Shown here piece by piece: positions 36,942 to 46,063 of a DNA stretch of 64,000 nucleotides. Source of the stretch: Haloferula luteola (GTDB lineage: Bacteria > Verrucomicrobiota > Verrucomicrobiia > Verrucomicrobiales > Akkermansiaceae); contig NZ_JACHFD010000007.1 in NCBI RefSeq assembly GCF_014201715.1, positions 1 to 64,000 on the forward strand, given 5' to 3'. Each line of letters opens with the position of its first letter. Within the stretch, counting starts at the first letter, position 1. The translations under genes and the position numbers were made by a program. The notes beneath the pieces were generated by a model. That model saw only the letters and a program-made list of their open reading frames with translations, did not search any database and was not told the origin of the DNA.

Positions 36942-38300
36942 TCATGGTCCGGGAGATCCGTGCCGGACAGGTGGCCAAAAGGTTTCCCAGTCGAAGGGGC
37001 GGGAGAACTCACCGTGGTGACAGGTGGTGCAGTCGGCTGCGCCGAGAGGGCGAAAGCGGAACCGAGGAGGACGGCCTGAGGTGCGCTCGGCGACATGAGT
37101 GGAGCCGGGGCCGTGGCAGGATTCGCAGCCGACTCCGGTGAGTCGAGAGTTGGCGTCGGAGCGTCGATAACCACTCGGTTCTCCGAAGCCGACGGTGTGG
37201 CAAGGGATGCAGTTTGGGTCGGCGGCAGCTCCGCGCTCCATCAAGGTATCGAAGGCGTGCGCATGCTGGCTAGAGGCCCAGAGTGCGTGATCGTCTTGGT
37301 GGCAGGTTTGGCAAGCGGCAGAGCCAACGTAGGTGGCACTGGCGGTGACCCCAGGGATGGCCCCGGCGGCGATGAGTTGTTCGGGGTGGTCGACGGCGAG
37401 ATCGGCGGCGGCGATCTCGGCGCGGTAATCGACGACCCATTGGTGAAATTCAGGGTCCTGAGGGATTTGATCAAGGAGGAGCTGGGGGTGATATGCGGAA
37501 TCTTCCAGGCGAGGGTTCTCTCCTGGTGGAATCCAGGCAGAAAGGGTGGCGACGGTGCGACCTTCGTTGGCGGTGAAGGCGACGAGGGAGTCGTTGATTT
37601 TCTGGAGAGAGGGTGCCGGCTGGCCGACGTCGCCTCCGAGGATGATGTCGAATTCGAAGTAGGAGCGTGCGAGCCGCTCAAGGCCCGCCTCGGGAGTGAA
37701 AGCGAGGGCGATGATGAGGTCGGATTTTTCGCGGAGCTCGGGAAGGATGCGATCGACGGCTTCGGGGAGATCGAGGATGGCGAGTCCTTCTCCGAGCTGG
37801 GGTACGGAGTGGGGGTCGAGCAGTCCAAGGATGGCGATTTTCCGGCCCTGCCAATCGATCAGGGTATACGGGGAGAAGAGGGGCTCGCGGGTGGCAGAGT
37901 CGACGATCGAAGCCGAAATCACGGGCACGGGGCTGTGGGCGACGAGTTGGCGCAAAGAGGAGGCATCGACTGTCGCTTCGCGTCCGCCAAGGTTGAGCGC
38001 CTGATATCCCATCGCACCAAAGGCCTTCAGGAGGTAGGGGTATTGCAGGAGTTGGTAGTCGTGATGGCCTGCCAACGCGCCGCCGACATCGAGACGAAGC
38101 GAGGCGCCTTCGCGATCGCGTTCCTGGAGCCAGGTGCGGAGGCGGGTGAGGCCCCCGTGTTGACCGGTGAAGCAGCCGCAGGGCTCCAGGCGACCGATGG
38201 TGTCGCAGGTGAAATGAATGGCCAGGGGGACGCGAGCGGCGGGCTCACGGCGGCAGGACGCAAGGAGGCAACCCAGAAGAAGGATGGAGAGCAGGCGCAT
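36942..38300 (-). CDS. lipoprotein: metallophosphatase-like domain fused to tetraheme cytochrome c
   Basis: 452 aa from the ATG at 38300 with a lipobox (LLGCLLASC). Residues ~25-290 follow the UshA/5'-nucleotidase-like metallophosphatase pattern (LRLDVGGALAGHHDY, YQALNLGGREATVD, ILGLLDPHS, IILGGDVGQ), although several metal ligands look altered. The C-terminal ~130 residues have four CXXCH heme sites (CQTCH, CIPCH, CESCH, CTTCH), in the style of cytochrome c554 proteins. This combination is known in Planctomycetes and Verrucomicrobia without assigned function. It is the last gene of the MoxR operon, 8 bp after the DUF4159 gene. Confidence 0.85.
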   Translation of the reverse strand: MRLLSILLLGCLLASCRREPAARVPLAIHFTCDTIGRLEPCGCFTGQHGGLTRLRTWLQERDREGASLRLDVGGALAGHHDYQLLQYPYLLKAFGAMGYQALNLGGREATVDASSLRQLVAHSPVPVISASIVDSATREPLFSPYTLIDWQGRKIAILGLLDPHSVPQLGEGLAILDLPEAVDRILPELREKSDLIIALAFTPEAGLERLARSYFEFDIILGGDVGQPAPSLQKINDSLVAFTANEGRTVATLSAWIPPGENPRLEDSAYHPQLLLDQIPQDPEFHQWVVDYRAEIAAADLAVDHPEQLIAAGAIPGVTASATYVGSAACQTCHQDDHALWASSQHAHAFDTLMERGAAADPNCIPCHTVGFGEPSGYRRSDANSRLTGVGCESCHGPGSTHVAERTSGRPPRFRFRPLGAADCTTCHHGEFSRPFDWETFWPPVRHGSPGP

Positions 38301-38308
38301 GGAGGAGC

Positions 38309-38941
38309 TCAATGAAGCAACGCGTAGACGAGGGCGTTGACGTTGATTTGACGGGCTTGCTTGATTTCCGCGCCACCGCAGCAACAGCAGCCGGGGGCGT
38401 TGTGAACGTCGTTGAGGCCCTCGGGGGAATAGAGGAGTGCGAGGCGCCCATTGAGGATGAGTCCCTGGAGTTTGACGGACTTGGTGTGGGTGGCGATTTC
38501 CGTGATGGGGTAGACCGTCGAGAAGACCTCGTGGTTCATTTCGAGGGGGGTGAATTCGACATCAGGAAGTGCGGCAGGGATTTCCCGCTGGAAGGCACGA
38601 TTCCACTGGGCGTCGGAGCATCCAGGACTGGCGAGGATGAAGCCGCCGTTTTCAAGGTAGCGTCGGAGATGGGTTCGTTCGGCTTCGGAGAGTTTGAAGT
38701 CGCCTTCTCCCGTGAAGACGCACAAGGGAGTTTGGAACACGCTGGGTTCGGCAAGGGGGATGCGAATGAATTTGGGCGCAATCTCGATGCCGGTTTCTTT
38801 TGCGGCGTCGCTGAGGAAGGTTTCGGCGAAACAGACGGAGGTTTGGTTTTTGCCGTAGGTGAGGTTCCCGCATTCGACGAGATTGGGGTCCTTCGCGTGG
38901 GCGAGGAGTGACGAGGCGAGGAGAGCAAGGAGGTATTTCAT
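38309..38941 (-). CDS. DUF4159 family secreted protein
   Basis: 210 aa with a signal peptide (MKYLLALLASSLLAHAK). The body matches DUF4159: YLENGGFILASPGCSD, HEVFSTVYPI, GLILNGRLALLYSPEGLNDV, then the C-terminus. Just before the end there is a run of four Cys (APGCCCCGGAEIKQAR), which is unusual and may bind a metal or form disulfides. DUF4159 proteins accompany MoxR/DUF58/BatA operons and have no known activity. Start ATG overlaps the upstream stop by 4 bp. Confidence 0.88.
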   Translation of the reverse strand: MKYLLALLASSLLAHAKDPNLVECGNLTYGKNQTSVCFAETFLSDAAKETGIEIAPKFIRIPLAEPSVFQTPLCVFTGEGDFKLSEAERTHLRRYLENGGFILASPGCSDAQWNRAFQREIPAALPDVEFTPLEMNHEVFSTVYPITEIATHTKSVKLQGLILNGRLALLYSPEGLNDVHNAPGCCCCGGAEIKQARQINVNALVYALLH

Positions 38942-41796
38942 GGCGATTCGGGCGTAGTGAGTCGTTGGAAATAGGCGTCGGCAATCGCCTCATATTGTTG
39001 GAGGAGCGAGGCGGTCTGGGGGGTATCGGTGCGTCGGGAAGAGCGCAGGGTTTCGGGAGCGGGAGCGGAGCCTTCGACTTGGGCCTCGTGGCCGGTCCCG
39101 AGGCCTCCACCTCCACCGATGCCGGCCATGCGGCGGGCGATGTCGCCAGATCGGAAGCTCTCGCCCCCCAACATCATGGAGGGGATTCCGGGAATCATGC
39201 TTTGCGACTGCATGCCACCGAGCCCGATGCCGGACGAGCCGGATGCTTGACCCATGTTGGGTGGAGAAAAGCGCAGGGACTGGAGCATTTGCTGGAAGTT
39301 CTGGCCCGGTTGGAGGCCGAGTGCCTGCAGCAGGGATGCCAGGGTGCGTTCCCCGTCTTGTTGGCCTGAGTCGCCTGGACCTTTCAGGAGATTCTCCAGT
39401 TCTTGGGCGAGATGGCCGGCTTGGCGATGGGCCTTGGACGCATCGCCCTCGAGCATTTCTCCCGCCGCGTCGCGAGCTTGGCCTGGCAGGCCACGGGCTC
39501 CCATTTGATCTGCAAGGTTTCTGGCGGCATCGGCGATGTCGCCGAGGTCCTCACCGAGTTGATCGGCATCTTGGCGAAGTTTCTTTTCGAGTTGATCGAG
39601 TCGCTGTCCGAGTTGGCGTTGCGCGTGGGCGAGATCTCGTAGGGCCGCTTTGTCTTCGGGAGTGAGAGGCTGACCGTGATCGACAGCGGCCGTTTGGTCA
39701 GAGAGCTGGCGTTGTTGATCGGCGAGATCGCGCAGTTGGTTGAAGTTTTTCAGGAGTTCGTGGAAGGCGGCGAGATCTTCAAGAGGTTCGCGCACTTGTT
39801 CTTCGGCGGTTTGCTGCTCGCCACCGAGGCGCTCCCATTGTTGGTGGGCAGCTTTTTCTAAGAGATCGGCTTCGCGATCAGGTTGGGGAGAGCCGGTCGC
39901 GGAGGAACCGAGGATGTCTTCAAGATCGCGACGGTTGTCGGCCACGGAGGCTTCGATGGCATCGGCGCGTTCGGCGAGGCGCTCACCGAGTTCTTGTTCG
40001 AAGTCATAGACGGGATTCTCGCGGGCGACGTGGCGGAAATCTTCAGCGAGGGCTTCCAGTTTCTGGTTGAGACTGCGTTGGCGCTCGTAGGCAGCGGCGA
40101 GGGATGCGCCGACTTCATCGGCGGGCAGGTCGGCGGTGGAAGCGAAAGCCTTTTCGATTTCCTGTTGTTCTTCGATGGCGGCGCGAAGGCGATCGAGCAC
40201 TTCTTCATATTTGCCGGCAATCAGGCCGACATCGGCCTCGCGACGGAGGTATTCGTTGTATTCGTCCTCGGTGATGAGGGTGAGGGTGCGCGTTTCCGTG
40301 CGGGTGAGGTGGGGATCGGGAGCGCCATCGAGGGCATCGGCAAATACCGTCAGAACGCGTCCAGCGCGCAGGCCGAGGGCGGGAAGGTCCAAGGTGCGCA
40401 TGAGGGAGTGTCGGAGTTCTCCGGGGGGATCGAAGCGGGCGAGTTCGGGTTCCGTGAAGTGGCCGTCGACGGCATGGTGGAGGCGCATGGAGCGCAGGCC
40501 GAGGTCGTCGGCCGCATCGGCGGCGAGAACGAGAGTCATGGTTTCGACCACGAAGGTGTTCTCGGTGGGAAATCGCAGGTTCACGGCAGGTGCGGCATCC
40601 TGCGTGACGGTGATGGAGGTGCTGGCGGTTTCCTGACCGGGACGCCCCTCAGGGTCCTCGACCGAGAAAACGAGGCGTCCCGAGGAGGTGGCGGTTAGGT
40701 CGCCCTCGACGGTTTCGGGGGCGTCGGGGACGGGAGTGAGGGGGATCTCCAGAGCCTCGCGGCCCGGGATTTCATAGAGGACTCGTCCACGTCCGAGCGG
40801 GCGGTTGGAGCGGAGTCGAAAGCGGAGTTCGGTCCCTTGCAACGCACGCAGACCTTGAAAGCGGAAGGGCATCGATTGGGAGGGCTGACCGGTGTATTCC
40901 GGTGGCGTCAGGGTGAGTTCGGCGGAGTCGATGCGAGGTTCGAGGCGCACTTCGATGTGTCGCTGGGTGCTCAGGGAGGCTTGGTCGGCGGTGTGGACGT
41001 AGAGGGCCAGGGGTTGCCGAACGTCTTCGATGTGCGCGGTGAATTGTCGGCCATCCTGCGAGACGAGCGGCAGGGTGAAAAGGATCTCTCCGGAGGGATC
41101 CAAGGCTGTGGCGAAGAGCTCTTTCGGGCGATGTCCGGAAGCGATGGCGAGCAGATCGAAGCCATCGCGATAGTCGACCGTGAAGCCATCCCTATCGGGA
41201 ACTGCGATGGCGAGTTGGGTGAAGGAAAGGGGAGGGTGGTCTCCGTGGGGGTCGAGGAACCGAGCCCATTCGCGGCGGGCGGGTTCTCCGGCGAGTCCGG
41301 TGAGCAGGGCGATGGCGGCGGGGAGGTAAGCCGCGCGGAGAAAAAGGAGGGGAAGACGAGGGGTGCGGAGGGCGATGGGGAGTTGGCGAATGGGCAGATC
41401 GCGGGCGGCATCGTCCATGGCCCGGCGGGCGAGGCTGCGGGTAAGTTCCGGAGTCGAAGGATCGGTCGCCTGTTTTTCGAGCTGGAGAAGATTGATGAGC
41501 CGGGAGTCGAGCTCGGGAAGCGTCTCCTCCAGAAGCCGGGCAGTTCGCAGGATCGGAGGTCGTCGCAGGAGCGCGATGGCGATTCCACTCAGGGCCAGAA
41601 CGAGAGCAAGGCCGGCAAAGGCGTTGCGGATGATGGCACGGGTACCTGCTGGAAGGTGAAGCAGGATATCGACGACGATGGCCGCCAGCCCGAGGCCAAT
41701 CAAGGCGGGCAGGAGTCCCAAGGCGATTCGCAGCACCCGGTGTCGGGTGTAAGTGCTGCCGGCTTGGGCGAGGGCTTGACGGAGGTCGTCGTTCAT
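38938..41796 (-). CDS. large membrane/coiled-coil protein of the MoxR operon (DUF4175-like)
   Basis: 952 aa from the ATG at 41796. Two membrane segments near the N-terminus (LRIALGLLPALIGLGLAAIVV; IIRNAFAGLALVLALSGIAIA) and a third around residues 130-150, then a periplasmic beta-rich part with Ig-like strands to ~residue 500. From ~510 to ~820 it is a long Glu/Gln/Arg/Ala-rich coiled coil, and the end is Gly/Met-rich and disordered (GQASGSSGIGLGGMQSQS...). This layout matches the DUF4175-type proteins found in MoxR-BatA operons. Probably a scaffold of a membrane or periplasmic complex; no enzyme activity is indicated. 4-bp overlap with the DUF4159 gene, 20 bp after the VWA gene. Confidence 0.8.
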   Translation of the reverse strand: MNDDLRQALAQAGSTYTRHRVLRIALGLLPALIGLGLAAIVVDILLHLPAGTRAIIRNAFAGLALVLALSGIAIALLRRPPILRTARLLEETLPELDSRLINLLQLEKQATDPSTPELTRSLARRAMDDAARDLPIRQLPIALRTPRLPLLFLRAAYLPAAIALLTGLAGEPARREWARFLDPHGDHPPLSFTQLAIAVPDRDGFTVDYRDGFDLLAIASGHRPKELFATALDPSGEILFTLPLVSQDGRQFTAHIEDVRQPLALYVHTADQASLSTQRHIEVRLEPRIDSAELTLTPPEYTGQPSQSMPFRFQGLRALQGTELRFRLRSNRPLGRGRVLYEIPGREALEIPLTPVPDAPETVEGDLTATSSGRLVFSVEDPEGRPGQETASTSITVTQDAAPAVNLRFPTENTFVVETMTLVLAADAADDLGLRSMRLHHAVDGHFTEPELARFDPPGELRHSLMRTLDLPALGLRAGRVLTVFADALDGAPDPHLTRTETRTLTLITEDEYNEYLRREADVGLIAGKYEEVLDRLRAAIEEQQEIEKAFASTADLPADEVGASLAAAYERQRSLNQKLEALAEDFRHVARENPVYDFEQELGERLAERADAIEASVADNRRDLEDILGSSATGSPQPDREADLLEKAAHQQWERLGGEQQTAEEQVREPLEDLAAFHELLKNFNQLRDLADQQRQLSDQTAAVDHGQPLTPEDKAALRDLAHAQRQLGQRLDQLEKKLRQDADQLGEDLGDIADAARNLADQMGARGLPGQARDAAGEMLEGDASKAHRQAGHLAQELENLLKGPGDSGQQDGERTLASLLQALGLQPGQNFQQMLQSLRFSPPNMGQASGSSGIGLGGMQSQSMIPGIPSMMLGGESFRSGDIARRMAGIGGGGGLGTGHEAQVEGSAPAPETLRSSRRTDTPQTASLLQQYEAIADAYFQRLTTPESP

Positions 41797-41816
41797 CGTG
41801 GGAAGGAATTCGGGAA

Positions 41817-43967
41817 TCAGGAGAGGCCCCATTTGCGGCGGAAATACCAATCGAGGCCGAGGAGAAGGACGAGGAGAAGGAAGACGGGTGGTTGTGGCCA
41901 GAGGGGACGTAAGCGTTCGATGGGATCAGAGGCGCCGGTATCGATGAGGAGGGTTTTGAGGGTGGAAGCGACCTCATCCGTCCGCAAGAGGCGGCCACCG
42001 GACGATTTTGCGAGCGAGGTGAGATAGCCGGGGTCGACCGCCGTTTCGATGCGTTCCAGTTGCGTGCTGACACAAATGAAGCGGATGACCTTGGTGGTGC
42101 CATCCGGCAGGGAGGTGGTGGCCGTGTAGCGGCCGGGCGATTCGGGCGTGAAGGTCGCGCTCAGCAAGGCATTCGAGGCCTGGGGCGCCATGGCCAAACT
42201 GGTGAGTGGTCGATCCTCTTTGGAGAGGGTGATGTTGGGCGCTTCGGCGGGGAGTTGCGTGCCGGCAGCCTGCAGGGAGAAGGTGATGGAGTCTCCGAGA
42301 GGGATGTTGGCGGAATTGGCCGTGAAGCTGAAGCCTGAGAGTGGAGTGAGACCGCGGTTGGCGAGCAGCCAGAGGGTGGTTTGATCCCAGAAGCGATCGA
42401 AGGTGTTGTTGTCGAATTCGGTGCGTTCGTTGAAGACCCAGCGCCAGGTGTTGGCGAGGCCCATGGAGAGGGTTTGGCCCTTGCCGCAGCGGCGGTAGAC
42501 GATGGCGGGTTCGTCTCCCTGGGTTTCGCCGAAGACGGTGGCGAGGGTTTTGGGTGAGGAGGTTCCGGGGCGGGTATCGAAGCGGAGTTGGTCGTCGTTG
42601 CGGCGCGCCTCGCGGAGGATGTCGAGTGGGGGAAACCCTTGGGTGGAGGTGAGGTCGAGGTTGACCTGATCGCGCAGGCCATCTCCCCAGGTGATGGGCT
42701 CGAGGTCATCGGCCGTGCCGGAGGGCCAGGCTTGGCCGCGGGTAAAGACCACGATGCCTTGGTGTTCGGTGACCCAAGATTGGAGGGCCGCGATGCCGGT
42801 TTGTCCAAGAACGCGCTCGCAGTTCTGTCCGAGCAGGACCATGTGGTAGTTTTCGAAATCTTCGGCGCGGGAGGGCGGTTTCAGTTCATCGGTGGGCTTT
42901 TCCGCGTCGGAGCGGATGGCGCGAATGCGGCCATTGGAAAAGGCGACAAGGGAGTCGATCTCGAACTTGTCATTGCGGGTGATGGAGCGTCGCAGAAAGG
43001 TGCTGTCCCAATAGGGATTGCCTTCGATTTCGAGGACCCGAAGGAGGTCGTCGACGATGTTGAGGTAGGTGGTGGCGGAGTTGTTGGAGGCTTCCTTTTC
43101 TCCGCGCATGGGTCGCACGCGGAGGGTGTAGCCAAATTGACCGGCTTGTTCTTCGGTGACGGGAAACTGGACGTCGATGAAGGTTTCTCCGCCCGGGTCG
43201 ACGGTGCGGGTGGAGATGAGTTCTTCTTCGCGGTAGAGGTCGATGGTTAACGCTTGGTGGGAGAATCCCTGGGCCCGCAAGGTGGCGGTGAGGTAGGTGG
43301 TTTGGCCGACAAAGGTGTAGGGATGGTAGGAGGCGATGCGGATGGAGACATCGGGAGAGGTCTCGGGGGTGCCGATGGGAATCGGGAAGATGGGCAGGTT
43401 GCGATCACGGGCGATGCGGGCGGTTCGGGTGGCGGGTTCGCCTTCGAGATCGTGGCCGTCGGTGAGCAGGAGCAAGGCGGTAGGCGGGGGATTGAAGGTG
43501 CCTTCGAGGATGCGTTCGATCGAGCTGTGAAAGTGAGTCTCGGGACCGGAAGCATTGGCGATTTCGGTGAGTGCGCTGGGGCGGATGGGTCGGGAAGTTT
43601 CGTGAAACACGAAAAGGTTGACCGGAGTGCCTGCGGCGGCGGGGAGGATTACTTGGTCGAGGCATTCGCGTGCGGCATCGAGACGGCTGGCTCCATCGGC
43701 ATCAGGGGTATCCATGGAAGCGGAGGTGTCGACGGCGACGAGGAGGGAGCGTTGGCGGGCTGGCGGCTGAAGGGATTCCCGCCGGGAGGGCTGGAGGAGC
43801 AGGGCGAGAAGTCCGACCACGCCCAGAAGTCGCATCGTGGTGAGAAAGCCCGCGCGCAGGCGGCCCAAGCGACGGTTGGCGCGGATGGCACAAGAAAGGG
43901 TGATTCCGACCGCCATGATGGCGATGATCACGATCCATGGGATGGGAAGAATGGCGTCCCAGGTCAT
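41817..43967 (-). CDS. VWA-domain membrane protein
   Basis: 716 aa. Two N-terminal membrane helices (PWIVIIAIMAVGITLSC; FLTTMRLLGVVGLLALLLQ), a von Willebrand A domain with an intact MIDAS (LLVAVDTSASM, Asp80-x-Ser-x-Ser84, and LLLLTDGHD), beta-sandwich domains, then a class I glutamine-amidotransferase-like fold around the ENYHMVLLGQNCERVLG region, and a C-terminal membrane helix (PVFLLLVLLLGLDWYFRRKW). The type is common in PVC MoxR operons. It probably assembles with the BatA-like protein encoded upstream, with which it overlaps by 4 bp. Confidence 0.88.
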   Translation of the reverse strand: MTWDAILPIPWIVIIAIMAVGITLSCAIRANRRLGRLRAGFLTTMRLLGVVGLLALLLQPSRRESLQPPARQRSLLVAVDTSASMDTPDADGASRLDAARECLDQVILPAAAGTPVNLFVFHETSRPIRPSALTEIANASGPETHFHSSIERILEGTFNPPPTALLLLTDGHDLEGEPATRTARIARDRNLPIFPIPIGTPETSPDVSIRIASYHPYTFVGQTTYLTATLRAQGFSHQALTIDLYREEELISTRTVDPGGETFIDVQFPVTEEQAGQFGYTLRVRPMRGEKEASNNSATTYLNIVDDLLRVLEIEGNPYWDSTFLRRSITRNDKFEIDSLVAFSNGRIRAIRSDAEKPTDELKPPSRAEDFENYHMVLLGQNCERVLGQTGIAALQSWVTEHQGIVVFTRGQAWPSGTADDLEPITWGDGLRDQVNLDLTSTQGFPPLDILREARRNDDQLRFDTRPGTSSPKTLATVFGETQGDEPAIVYRRCGKGQTLSMGLANTWRWVFNERTEFDNNTFDRFWDQTTLWLLANRGLTPLSGFSFTANSANIPLGDSITFSLQAAGTQLPAEAPNITLSKEDRPLTSLAMAPQASNALLSATFTPESPGRYTATTSLPDGTTKVIRFICVSTQLERIETAVDPGYLTSLAKSSGGRLLRTDEVASTLKTLLIDTGASDPIERLRPLWPQPPVFLLLVLLLGLDWYFRRKWGLS

Positions 43968-46063
43968 GCGGTTTTGGGGGTAGTGATGCGCAGGATGATC
44001 GATTCGATCGCGAGCAGCAGGAGGGTGAGCAGGACAAACCCGTGGAAGATTGGGCGGCCGTTGAGCGCGTCGGAGAAATCGCCACGGGCTTCAAGGGTCG
44101 ATGCTTCGGCCGCTCCCTGGCCGCTGGCTCGATCGGGAAGCATGCTCGGATCGAGGCTGCGGAGGTCGGATTCGACGGGGTCGGAGTTGACGGCAAAGGC
44201 GAGCAGGGTTTGGCCAACAGCACCGGTGATGGTGTAGAAGCCGGTGCGATCGGGAGTGAAAGTGAGCGAGGTGCGTTCGCCCTCAAGGCGGGTGAGATAG
44301 GGGGCGTTGTTGTTGTCGGGTCCGGTCATTTCGCGGCCGGCGATGTCACTGGTCCAAGCATCGGCGTGCAGGCTGTCGCCGGGGAGATGGCGGTCTTGGG
44401 CGAGTGCGCCGGAGGTGTCGAGACGACGCAGCATTTCGTGAATCCAGGCAGGAAAGAGCCGTTGGCGGGCAAGGTTGGACGCTTCCTCCGCAAGGGAGAA
44501 GTTGCAGACCAGCAGAGTGCCCAGTCCGGCCTGAACTTCGACCATTGCAGGGGTGCCATCGGCAAAGCTGAGCAGCACCTTTCCGACGCCTTCATCGGCG
44601 GCACGCTGGACTTCGTAAAACTCGAGCAACCCCAGATTTTGACGCCGTTCTCCGGCAAACAAACGGAGGAATCTCGAGTCAAAATCGCCGCGAGCGAGCT
44701 GCAGAGCCCCCTCGGGCATATGCTGGCGATCGTAGCGGCCGGCGAGCCGCAGCGGCGAGGAGATGCCAAGGGCGTGGGACAGGCCGACAAGGTTTTCGGA
44801 TGCTGCTGGGCCGTCGAGAAACCAAACGATGCCGCCTCCGCCACGGATTTGCCCCGCCAGAATTCCAAGTGCTTCCTCCTGCAATGCGGGCAATTCGGCG
44901 GCGATGATGTGAGTGGCAGCTCCCAGCGCCGTGGCAGTGAGCTCGTCCGGTGAGAGCAAGCGGGGGCGGTAGGCCCCTTCGCCGGGTCCGTAGGGATTCA
45001 CGGCTGTGGCGAGGAACAAGGCTGGCTTCGGGGCATCAAGGGTGGCCGCGGCAGGTGTGAGGATGCCAATTTCCTGCTGATCGCCGGCCTGGATCACGAG
45101 ACGACGAGTGTTGTCTAGAGGAAGGTCGTCATCGGGCAGGGAGACGAGCAGGAGCTGGGGACCCACGGCGGGGACATTGAGGGCCATGGACACCTCAGTT
45201 TCACCCCAAGCTGGCAGTGAGATTTCCTCTTCGGTGGTGGGGCCGTCGAGGAATCGACCCTCGATTTTCCCCTGCCAGGCATCGGCGGAATAGTTGGCCA
45301 CTCGAGCGGTCCATTCGAAGGGAGCCCCTGCGACGGCATCGGAGGCGAGAGGCTCGAGATCAAGGATGGCGCGATTGGGGCGATCGGCATGTTCCGTGGT
45401 GGGGACAAAGATGAGGCGCGAACCGGTGGGTAGGGTATCGAAGGCGGCATCGGCCCAGTTCTTTCGTTGGAAGTCGGAAAAGAAAATGACATCGGGCGGA
45501 TGCGGGAGGCCCTCGCTGAGTGTCGCGGCTAAGGCGCAGGCCCCGAGCAGATCGGCACTCGTGGCGGGGAGCGGAGCGTCTTCCAGAAAATCGAGGGCGG
45601 CCCGGCGATGATCGGTGAAATCGGGAAACACTGCTTGGGGGGAGCGGCCCGCGAGGATCAATTGGAAGCGGTCTTGTGGTCCGAGTGAGGCGAGCAGGCG
45701 TCGAACTTCTCCGATGGCCCGAGAGCGAGCGCTGGCTCCTCTTTCCGCGGCGGTCATCGACAGCGAGTGGTCGACGATGAGGAGGACTCGGCGGCCCCCC
45801 GTTGAGTCGGCGGGTGAGGAATGTCCGATGACCGGCAAGAGGAAGGCCAACAGCAGGGCGAGCAGGGCGAGCGTGCGAAGGATCAACAGCACGAGGTGCC
45901 GCCACTTGAACCACCGCGAGCGCCCCGTCATGGTTCGTTTGAGGTCCTCAATGGAGGAGAAAGGAAACTTCTTGGGAAACCGGCGACTCAGCCAGTGGAT
46001 GAGCGCCGGGACGCCCACCAAGAGGCCAAAGGGGACCAGAAAGCCGGGTTGGAGAAAGTGCAT
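43964..46063 (-). CDS. BatA-type protein with N-terminal aerotolerance domain and VWA domain
   Basis: 699 aa. I start at the ATG at 46063, whose A is the last base of the upstream TGA, giving MHFLQPGFLVPFGLLVGVPALIHWLSRR, the standard BatA N-terminal domain with its first helix. A second helix (LVLLILRTLALLALLLAFLLPV) precedes a VWA domain with MIDAS LIVDHSLSM (Asp98-x-Ser-x-Ser102). Beta-rich domains fill the middle, and there is a C-terminal membrane helix (FHGFVLLTLLLLAIESIIL). BatA proteins, with MoxR ATPases, are thought to help metal insertion or assembly of envelope complexes. A start at 46078 would add five residues. Confidence 0.9.
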   Translation of the reverse strand: MHFLQPGFLVPFGLLVGVPALIHWLSRRFPKKFPFSSIEDLKRTMTGRSRWFKWRHLVLLILRTLALLALLLAFLLPVIGHSSPADSTGGRRVLLIVDHSLSMTAAERGASARSRAIGEVRRLLASLGPQDRFQLILAGRSPQAVFPDFTDHRRAALDFLEDAPLPATSADLLGACALAATLSEGLPHPPDVIFFSDFQRKNWADAAFDTLPTGSRLIFVPTTEHADRPNRAILDLEPLASDAVAGAPFEWTARVANYSADAWQGKIEGRFLDGPTTEEEISLPAWGETEVSMALNVPAVGPQLLLVSLPDDDLPLDNTRRLVIQAGDQQEIGILTPAAATLDAPKPALFLATAVNPYGPGEGAYRPRLLSPDELTATALGAATHIIAAELPALQEEALGILAGQIRGGGGIVWFLDGPAASENLVGLSHALGISSPLRLAGRYDRQHMPEGALQLARGDFDSRFLRLFAGERRQNLGLLEFYEVQRAADEGVGKVLLSFADGTPAMVEVQAGLGTLLVCNFSLAEEASNLARQRLFPAWIHEMLRRLDTSGALAQDRHLPGDSLHADAWTSDIAGREMTGPDNNNAPYLTRLEGERTSLTFTPDRTGFYTITGAVGQTLLAFAVNSDPVESDLRSLDPSMLPDRASGQGAAEASTLEARGDFSDALNGRPIFHGFVLLTLLLLAIESIILRITTPKTA

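Noticed and set aside
37095..38315. 406-aa open frame on the plus strand opposite the heme lipoprotein
   Set aside because: The minus strand has four CXXCH sites and a lipobox here; the plus frame is Gly/Asp/Glu-rich with no motif.
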